A stretch of DNA of 64,000 nucleotides from Haliclona indistincta. Its lineage: Eukaryota; Porifera; Demospongiae; Haplosclerida; Chalinidae. The stretch spans positions 3,162,369 to 3,226,368 of the forward strand of contig OZ024786.1 of assembly GCA_964017065.1 (NCBI GenBank), in the 5' to 3' direction. Positions within the stretch are counted from its first letter, which is position 1; each line of letters begins with the position of its first letter. Below are positions 12,018 to 20,800 of this stretch, piece by piece. A model generated the notes under the pieces. It did not search any database. It saw only the letters and a list, made by a program, of their open reading frames with translations, and was not told the DNA's origin. Position numbers and translations under genes: made by a program.

Positions 12018-15000
12018 TCATTCTTGTAAATCGTACACCTGTATTCGACAAGGTTTCTTCTCTCCCACAAACAGCAGTCCACTTCTGCTGATACACAATG
12101 TGGATGGTAGGTCTTTATACTGACCAGGATCAGAACCAGAGTCACTGAATGTTCGCAGGAATTTTCCGTCCTTATCAAAAACATTGACACACTTCATTCC
12201 AGTTCCGACATATGCATTGTCATGACGATCGAGAGTTAGTGCCATAGGACAGAGTAGAGAAAACTGTGGCAAGGGGCTTCTTCCGGGCTCTCCAAACTGA
12301 TACAGAGGATCACCGTCTGGAGTAAAAACTCGTACAGTATTCTCTTTCTGTATTGGCAAGAATACGTAGCCTCGACTGCTGACAGAAATACCAAAGGATT
12401 GACACTTTTTAGCAAAAATCTTGCGCATTGTGAAGTTGGGGTTGATGATATAGCATTGCTTTACTCCTGCAATGTAAAGCTGGCCTTCTTTTCCAAGAGC
12501 CATAGCATATGGTAGAGTCAGCCCTTCCAAGTCAGGGTTCTTGTGAACAAGAGTGGTGGTCAATACGTTCAGCTCCATATCCAGCTTTTTGAAACCACGC
12601 GAGCTGGCTGCAATTATCGTGTCATTGCTGTCATCTATCACTACACAGCAGTATGTCAATTCATCAAATTCACGCTCAACGACCAATTCATAGGCTTTGT
12701 TGAAGACGTACAAAACTGGTTCAGTTGTTGACAAGACTATGTCTCCATTTCGACTGACAGCAATTGAATTCGGTTCTTTTTTGCACTCTATCAAGTGTAC
12801 TGGTACATTAGCACCAGCACGTTGACACGCACTATTTGCCGGCTTAGCAAAGATCACTTCCTGTTTTTGACCACCGCCGCCAGTTGCTCTATCTCCCATT
12901 CGATGAAGTGGGACAGGTGCGAGTGCCGTGGGAAATATTCCTCCGCTAGATGATATAGCCGACCTCTGAGAAGGCTGATCTAGAGAATAATGAATAATTA
13001 TGTAAAAGAAAAAGAATAGGGTATTGCATAATAATGAATGAAAACAAAATTATGTAACGTGGTGACAGTCACACAGATACATGGTGTATATTGTGGTATA
13101 CTTTGAAGTTCGACAGGGGCAGATCCACGGTGGTCATGAGGTCATTTCGATTGTATTTTAAGCATCAATACATATCAAGTTGTACCTTTTTTACTAGATG
13201 AGCCAGATTCGCCAACACTGCAAAAAAACAACGAATTCAGTAAAACAGAGAACATGCAGGAATCATCACTAATCTGAACTTCGCTAGTCTAATCAGAATG
13301 GGCAAATTCAGTTGTGAATATCATTACAGAATATAATTAGCATTGTTGATATCTGCATCATTTACATGTTTTCACTAGTCCGAAAAAAATCACTAATCCG
13401 AACAGTTTTCCAGCAGTTTGTGAGGTACCAAGGTGTTCGGATTAGTGAGGGTCTACTGTACTACATGATGATAGTACTAGTGCTACAAAAGAGTATTGAA
13501 CACCAATGGGTGCTATAGGAATGAAGCACCAAAGGTGCACTGAACATGCTTTGACAGCACACAGCAACTACATCACCAGAAAACAGATTTTCAGAATGAA
13601 AATAATTCACACCATTTTGTAGGCATTTTCCAAATTTGGGTATAGACGATTTTCAAGTGTTACAGGAAAAACGGATGTTATGAGAAACTGCTTGGTTTGG
13701 TAGGCAAAATGCCAACTTCATGCTGTGTGATAGGCTGTAGCAACCGGTATATTACATACAGTCGAAATTTCTAATCTTCACTTCTATCGGCTTCCCAAGG
13801 ATCCTAACCGTAGAAGGTTGTGGCTTGTGTTCATTTGCCGACAAAATCAAGATGGGACACTGTGGGAACTAGGACATGGAGACTGCATATGCTATGAGCA
13901 ATTTTGTCTGGGTCAAAGTCTGATATTGAATTTCACTAGATTATTACTACATTCCTTCAGTCAAGCAGTGGCGTAGCCAGGACTTGCAGTTAGGTGGGGC
14001 ACAAAAATGGCGCGCTTGCGCGGGCGCGCAAGTTTTGCATACCACGCCCATTTCCGGTAAAAATTCGTGTGTTTTGGGGTGAACAATCTGGTTTATAGTG
14101 GAGTCACAGATACTGTAAATCAGCCGATAAGATCAGTGTGCTACTGAAAAAGAAGTGACTTGGCGTTAGTCTCACTAGTACTGTATGCATGGTAGCCCAA
14201 GAGGTGCCCACAAATGGTGGGGCACTTCCTTGACTTGGTGGGGCCTGTGCCCACCTAGGCCCACCCGTAGATACGCCACTGCAGTCAAGACTGGTACAGA
14301 GAAAATCAATGGCAACAGTAGTAGTGGTGCGGCTGTAGCAAGATTCCTGCAAGCTCAACGATGCTCAGTACTCGAAGCAGAAGAATGGAAAGGCAACTTC
14401 ATGCGGTTTGATCTATTTTGTCAATTTTGTGGTGTTATGGATATAATAATTGCCTAGAGCTGAAAACAATATAATACATCATTATTTTAAACTTCAGTAT
14501 AACTAGTCAGTCAACAATGAACATGGATGCAAAATTCCAACACGAAAACGAGCCCCACCCACTCTCTACTCTCTCGCTATGTTGGTACCAGTACCTTGTG
14601 TTGTACGATAGATACAATGAGATTGCCGCCACTGTTGGTTGTGATGCACTCGGGGTTCTCTACATCTGGTATGACTTTGAACGGCTTGATGGACGACGGG
14701 CCGATGACAATCTGTTCAGGAGGTGTGGCAGCAGTAGGCGGGGCATGAGTCGGGTATTGATGATCTATGGAAGATACTAGGTATTAGATTAAAACACACA
14801 ATAGCTTACCAATATCATCATCACCTCCAATACCTAGAATAATGAAGAAAAGACATAGAATGTGTATGAAGAAAGACTTAATTGTAAAATGAATAAAGAT
14901 GGAGCTTTTAGTTTCAAAACCATGACGGCATAATGCATTTGGCACTACTAATTTTACGTGTATCTGCAAACACACGGCTAAAAACAAATTTTGCGACCAC

Positions 15001-15802
15001 AACTGTAATGGATAACATTATGAATTTAGTACAGCAGACTTAGCTAGCATTTACGTCCAGAATTGTATATTGTGTTCTGATTGTGTTAATGAGGAGTTAA
15101 CAGAACACACTATATTGAAACTAAATGTCATACGTTAGTAAAACATGCAGTTATCAAACGGAAGTGTTATTATACTAAAATCGTAAGCCTTGAACATTGA
15201 TTTGCTAACCTTTCTCTTTCATGCTGTGCATGAGTTTGGAGATAGAGTTATTGTAATCATCAACGTCTGGTCGACACATTGTCCAGTTGACACTGCTGAT
15301 CACAAATTTGATTCCAGGACCTGCTTCACTGGAAGAAAAATCAATGTCTTCGAACATGATGGGAAATATGAGTTTCCTGTCCGAGTCCGCTGTGTAAAGC
15401 TGAGAGTGAGAGAAAGGAAATCGAATGCGTGTAAACCAACTAGTGTCTCTATGACAGATAGCTATGGAGGGAGGGAGGCCGGAGAGAGTGAGGGTTGAGT
15501 GACGGAGGGAGAGAGGCCCATAGGGAGGGACGGTTGATATTATGTTACAATCAGCTCACTTCATTTACACAGAATCTAGATCCGATGTACTTTGCTGTAA
15601 GTATTGGAATGATGGCTCTGCATCTCTCTAGACCGCTGCCTATGGCGCCATGCCAGTCACTCCCGGCTGGAATATCCTTAGAGTCCAGCCACACAGTGAA
15701 CCCGTCACTCTCCAAGTCCGCTTTGAGGCGATGTACAAACTTGTTCACCTCAGGTTCGCGACCGTAGCTGATAAACAGTTCTCTTTTGGGATTCGTCGCC
15801 AT
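12018..15802 (-). CDS. TIR domain plus NHL beta-propeller protein
   Basis: Exon 1 (15560-15802) and exon 2 (15210-15399) encode a TIR domain: ELFISYG box 1, a VWLDSKDIPAGSDW loop, IIPILTAKYIGSRFCVNE, and after the intron LYTADSDRKLIFPIMFED. Exon 3 (14810-14833) adds GIGGDDDI. Exon 4 (14595-14764) is a Pro-rich linker. Exons at 13186-13217 and 12018-12979 carry a Ser-rich linker and about 290 residues of NHL/beta-propeller type repeats (for example NSIAVSRNGDIVLSTTEP). Phases agree from exon 1 to 4 and between the last two. The junction of exon 4 to 13186-13217 is out of phase, so one small exon (3n+2 nt) is missing from my model or these are two genes. I chose ATG 15802 over 15871 because the TIR begins directly after it and a TGACGTCA box sits 36 nt upstream. 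TIR suggests innate signalling; NHL suggests ligand or partner binding. Confidence 0.7.
13262..13462. mobile_element. pogo/Tigger-like MITE remnant
   Basis: The right end reads, inverted, TACAGTAGACCCTCACTAAT, typical of pogo/Tigger (Tc1-mariner) terminal repeats. A degraded inverted partner (ATCACTAATCTGAACTTCGC) lies at about 13265. It is a short non-autonomous element in an intron of the TIR-NHL gene. The left boundary is uncertain. Confidence 0.4.
13709..13930 (+). pseudogene. decayed THAP zinc-finger domain fragment
   Basis: The plus strand starts with MPTSCCVIGCSNRY, a THAP C2CH-type start (C-x2-4-C), meets a stop after SRNF, and continues in the next frame as NLHFYRLPKDPNRRRLW and later CICYEQFC, matching the LPKDP-type core and the C/H positions of THAP domains. 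A frameshift near 13770 and no clear downstream ORF show that it is broken. THAP domains occur in P-element-like transposases and in host transcription factors; which one this was is not visible. It lies inside an intron of the opposite-strand TIR-NHL gene and is followed by a hAT-type MITE. Confidence 0.55.
13966..14281. mobile_element. hAT-type MITE (316 bp) with perfect 8-bp target duplication
   Basis: Terminal inverted repeats are CAGTGGCGTAGCCAGG at the left and GTAGATACGCCACTG at the right. Both flanks carry the identical octamer CAGTCAAG (13958-13965 and 14282-14289). An 8-bp target duplication with CAGTGGCGTA-type ends is diagnostic of the hAT superfamily. It has no transposase and is therefore non-autonomous. 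Confidence 0.85.
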
Positions 15803-15838
15803 TACAAGGAGTGGCTCGTAAATTCGTAATCGGACAGG

Positions 15839-15846
15839 TGACGTCA
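15839..15846 (-). promoter_or_regulatory. CRE/ATF-like palindrome upstream of TIR-NHL gene
   Basis: TGACGTCA lies exactly 36 nt upstream of the ATG at 15802, the same spacing as in the two unrelated MUC4-like genes. This supports 15802 as the start; an upstream in-frame ATG at 15871 would place the box inside the coding sequence. Confidence 0.5.
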
Positions 15847-15989
15847 TCGACGAACAGGGGACATCCCGCAACTTCCATTACTAACTAACACAGAACAAAC
15901 CTAGCTGAGAGCTTGGGTAAGAATCAATGTAATTAATTGTTGTGTCGCAACGAAATTGACCAATATTCATCAGCCAGTTTTAGAGGAGT

Positions 15990-16474
15990 GAACGTGATCC
16001 TTGCCGTTCAACACTTAGTTTGAATTTGGCGCTCAATTTTTACAAGAATACTAAACCCCGCCTTTCGAGCATAAAATTATAGCCAGCGACACCTGCCAGC
16101 AAATTGGCAGCAATATGGTGCTTTTCAGAACTCGCAAGCCTAAACACCATTCATACTTGAAGCTGTATGGTGAACAGATATGGTGAACAGCTGCCGGTAT
16201 GGTGAACAGCTGGACCACAGTATTCTAGCCTACTAGGTGAGGAGTAATTGTATTTCGTGATTGATTTATTCATGTTTACGTGAGCAAGGCGGGAGGAATG
16301 ATTATAAGATGGTTTGAAGCTACTTTGAACGTATCTTTTAGCGCAATCCTGATTTATCCTTTTGTCCTAAACTGAGACAGTAAGTACTTAGTGTATGTAC
16401 AAATCATGCAGTCCGGCATGTGCATAGTCAGCCACTGTCAAGCCACTGTAGAGCTGTGAATTTATAATATCGAG
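15990..16474. repeat. duplicated flank, copy 1
   Basis: This non-coding block (containing ACTAAACCCCGCCTT and CCTAAACACCATTCATACTT) recurs at 27930-28345 and 45330-45690, each time immediately downstream of a nuclease-family gene on the minus strand. It marks the edge of the segmental duplication that generated the array. No ORF is apparent. Confidence 0.7.
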
Positions 16475-16477
16475 TAA

Positions 16478-16523
16478 TTATGCCGAGGTGTGGGCGGAGC
16501 CACGAGGCATACAGTAGTCTGTT

Positions 16524-16561
<38 letters not shown>

Positions 16562-17029
16562 TGTGTCCGCAATGCGTATCTCAGCAACCGCTTGCTACTA
16601 AGCGCTGAAACTTGCAATACAGGTAGATCTCGATAGTTTATGAAAATCAAATTTGACAGATTTGCTATTAAAGCCTTTGTTTTGAAGTTATGGCGTGATT
16701 TGCTAACCTAAACAGCCGTCTTGAGCGCTCGGGCCTACCTCATAGACAAAACTGTCTACAGATGGCTACAGTGCAACTTGAAGGCTTGATCTGTGATAGT
16801 ACAGCTCGCGCGACTCCATTGGCAGCAGTGAAACTAGCGAGCGAAAGCGTGTTTGAGTTCACTTAGCTGCTCGACAGGTGAGCCAGAGCGAGCAGAGCAG
16901 TTACAGTCACGCCCAGCTACATTATTCTGTTTGGCTTCAATACAACTTTTGTACAACAGCTTGTACAGCTGCTGGATAGCTGCCACTAGCCTGCGCTTCC
17001 ATAGAACTGTTGCTATGATCTGCTGCTTG

Positions 17030-17062
<33 letters not shown>

Positions 17063-17610
17063 TAGCTGCTACTAGCCTGTGCTTCCATAGCACTGTTGCT
17101 ATGATCTGCTACTGCTGAATAGCTGCCTCTAGCCTGTGCTTCCATATAGTACTGTTGCTATGATCTGGTGCTGCTGCTGGATATATAGCTACCACTAGCT
17201 AGCCTGCGCTTCGATAGCACTGTTGCTATGATCTGCTGCCTGCTGCTGGATAAGCTGTCACTAGCCTGCACTTCCATAGCACTGTTGCTAAGATCTGTTG
17301 CTACTGGATAGCTGCCACAAGCCTGTGCTTCCATAGCACTGTCACTATGATCTGCTGCTTGCCTGCTGCTGGATAGCTGCCACTAGCCTGTGCTTCCATA
17401 GCACTGTTGCTATGATCTACTGCTTGCCTGTATGTTCCATAGATCTGCTGGTCACTTCTACTGTAGCTTGCATTGCATGCTTCTATGATACTGTTTTGAT
17501 GCTTCCATGGATCTACTGCATTCATGCATACGTGCTGTCATATGCATCTGCTAATTGCATGCTAGCATACATGCTACTGCACCGAGGCATCTGCACCTTT
17601 GGTGCTTTAT
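16478..17610 (+). mobile_element. minisatellite-bearing insertion element, copy 1
   Basis: The element runs from TTATGCCGAGGTG to GGTGCTTTAT and is flanked by TAA on both sides. The equivalent position downstream of the N2 gene (about 28327) lacks it. It contains a short (GT)n run (about 16530-16558) and a minisatellite of roughly 50-bp degenerate units (about 16980-17440). A second, inverted copy interrupts the pseudogene at 43253-44454. No transposase is seen and the terminal repeats are weak, so the class is unassigned; the 3-bp TWA-type duplication hints at a PIF/Harbinger-like mechanism. Confidence 0.65.
16980..17440. repeat. minisatellite with GCTGCTATGATC-type units
   Basis: Degenerate tandem units of about 50 bp built on CTTCCATAGCACTGTTGCTA followed by TGATCTGCTGCTTGCCTGCT, with a (CTG)n expansion at 17033-17060. 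The spurious ORFs across it repeat an 18-residue pattern (SNSAMEAQASGSYPA) and are not likely genes. Confidence 0.8.
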
Positions 17611-17859
17611 TAAGAGTATGATTTTCTGGTAATAATGTGATTATTAAAAGATTTCTTTTACAAAACACTTGCAGCAGGGAATAATTATTGGGAATAAACA
17701 ATATCTACTAGTCAGCAACACTCTAGCACTATACTATAAGTCTCATCTACAATATTCAAGTTAGCAGTATACTATAGACTGCTCTATGCTCATCATGCAC
17801 TAAAGCTATTATATTGTCACTCACTAACTGAGTATGTTGGGATAGTCCATTCTGTGTGG

Positions 17860-20800
17860 TCAGGTGATAAATTTCCTGAGCCCACCAATAACCTTGTTTC
17901 CGATTGATTTGATAAAGGAAAGAATATTCCTCAGGTTGAGGTTAAGTCCAAATCGTTTGTAGCGACCAAACATCCTGACCACTGCCGATACTCTAAAGTG
18001 TCCGGTTGCAGCTGCACTCAAGGCTACATCGAAGCTGAGCTCTGTTATATCGAAGACTCCTCCAAGACCGAACCTAGCAACAGCTGCGAGTGCTTGTGTT
18101 CCAGCTCGGTAGGCTCTCTTCACTCCTTCGAGGATAACATTGACTACATCAAGAGATTTTTTACTGATACGAACAACGTGCCAGGCACCTCGAAGCACAA
18201 TATTTGCAGCATTAAGAATTCCCCTGCTTTTACCAACTAAGTATCGAGCTCCACGAAGCCCTAGATAAGCAGCCTTACGAAGTACTTTACAGCCAGCATT
18301 TCGAGTAATACAAATTGGATTTATAACTCTACGACAGCATTTTCTCCAAGTTGGTTTTTTAAGTACGCACTTTCTTCTTCCCCAGATGCTAATACTTTTC
18401 CAGCATCTCCATGGTCCACGACATCCAATGCACACTATATTGAAAACATGCACAATTATTTATCATGATAATTGAACACTTACCTCCTGAACCACAGTGT
18501 CTGATTCTACAGAGTCTATTAACTTTGTTTTCCCAACTTCTCAACTTGTCCATAGCACGGTTGAATGCACCTCTAGCATTGCTTATTCTTCGCTGAGCAT
18601 TTCTTAGTTTATCCATTGCTCGGTCAAAATAGACTTTCTTTGAATTTATGTTTTGTTTTGCATTGTCAATTGCTCTTGTGGCAGCTCTAGATGAACTTTG
18701 AAGACCATGTTGGATTTTTCTTCGTATAACAGCAAAGAAATCATTCATCAAACGTCCTCGAACACGGAATCCTGCTTGTCTGATGTTCCCATAGTTAGCA
18801 GTGATGTGGAGGCTAGCCTGGAACCGGCGGAGGAACCTTCCTGCGATCCTAAACTCATATTGTGTATTAGTCACTCTTAGCGAAGCTTCTCGATGGATAC
18901 CCAGAACTGAAACAAACATACTTGCATGAATGTCCACCTTTGGCCGAGGCACAGCTGTTACAAACACCTTGAGGAAGGGTCCACGTGATCGATCTCTTCT
19001 TGAGGCATACATTTGAATAAGTCCTCCGGCGATTCTCAATGGAGATAGAGCTATGTCCATTTTAACATTACGATGATTAATAGTCACATCAGCATTTACA
19101 ACTAGGCCAAGTATGTTGATTGAACCCTTGAGATGAAATCCTGGCGGAATGTCAATTCCAGCTTTTGGTAGTGACTTGCCAATAGGAGAGTAAGAAGACA
19201 GGACCCCATTTGGAAATCCGCTGTCAGCCAGTGGACGAGGTAGACGGAATCGTATGCAGAATGCTTGCAAGAGGCTTCCCATTGTTACTCTGTTCTTCAG
19301 TTGTGCATAGTAGAAGTTGTTGTTCGGACTAAGTTGGTCTATGCCCATATATCCTTTAGCTATGAGAGGACGACTGATACAGGAAGGTTTACCTATTCTT
19401 ACCTCTCCACCAATCTCTAGTGCTCCTACAAGAGTGACTGTTGGTTGAATTCCTATCAGAAGGTGAAGGTTGCATATTGTGAGCCAGTCGGCTCCAAAAG
19501 CTCTTTTCCAGCATCCTTGCATGTTACCTTCTAGAACAACACCTCGTGTACTAGATCGAAGTCCAGCTGATAAAGTTATTCCGTATTTGTTGAGATGAAT
19601 CGATCCTTCTATTCCATATGATGTTTCTGTTCCAACCTTGAACTGCAGAGCTGCTCGTTTTAGCATTACTCCTGCTCCTAGTCTGACATTCGATACTCCA
19701 GCTGACAGTGTGAAGGAACTGGCACTTTCTATTGATGTTTGAAGTGAAAATTTAGCATTTTTCCCAAGTACTTTTTGGGCTACAACACAGAATTTGTCCC
19801 TTGCACAGTTTGATGGCCATTTGAGAAGAGCATGAATGGAAACTCCTTTATTAATGTCAATATCCTTTAGTTTGCTTCCGTACAGGTGGACACCTGGCAG
19901 AGATACAGGAGAAATTACCATACTAGTTTCCAATTCCTGGTTGAGAAGAGCAATTCCTTGAAGATTCTTGCCAGTAATTTTGTTGATGAGTGATGCAAGT
20001 TTAACTTTACCAAGTTGAAACCCAACGGCTACTTTATTTCCTCCTTGCCTGACAATTATTGCGCTGAGGTGGACAGTCTTGTATCCACTAATGACTGGTG
20101 TACCTGACAAGTGGAGTTGAAGGTTTCTAGTTCCAAGAGGAAATGCCAGTCTTGCATTATGGATGCTGAATTCAACAAAGCTTTTCAGTGCTCTTTGAAA
20201 CGAACGAGGCATTACTGCTGCTGAAAATTTTTTGAGAAAATCAGAAATGGGAATTGTTTTAAAAGAAGCTTTGACTACATACTTGTTTCCCATTGAACGA
20301 TCTCTGCTAACAGATATATCGTAATCCCCATTTCCGATTCTTACCGATCCATCTACTTCAACCTCAAAGCTTCGCGGTTGCTTGAGTGTAGCAATGATAT
20401 TTAGTTCAGGTTTTGTGATTGTTAGAAGCTTATTGAAATAGCGCAGTGTGCCTGGAAATTTCGTCTCCACTACTAGTTGTCGGGTAGTAGTATCAAAAGA
20501 AAAGAAAACTATCTGAAATCGTAAAGCATCTCGTACTCCAGGAGGCAAGGGGATCGAGCGAACATTGATACCTGGAATAGCAGATAAAAGAGAACCAATA
20601 GGTAGCGGACCATTGACGTTAAATGATAACTTGGATTGGTAGTAGAATATTTTCAGTGGTACCTTGGTCCCTTTGATATTGAGGACTGTGAAAACTTGAA
20701 GACCCTTAGGAATAGATTCACCTGTGTTCTTCAGCAGACCATTTTTGCACATCATTCTTGGTATCAATGGGCTTGTGATATCATCGGATGATACAGTTAC

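Noticed and set aside
12018..12979. Reading the NHL exon as a TRIM-NHL protein
   Set aside because: No RING, B-box or coiled coil is seen upstream; the upstream same-strand exons encode a TIR domain and linkers.
16980..17440. Regularly spaced repeats that could suggest a CRISPR-like array
   Set aside because: The units are contiguous, degenerate and lack unique spacers; this is a eukaryotic minisatellite inside an inserted element.
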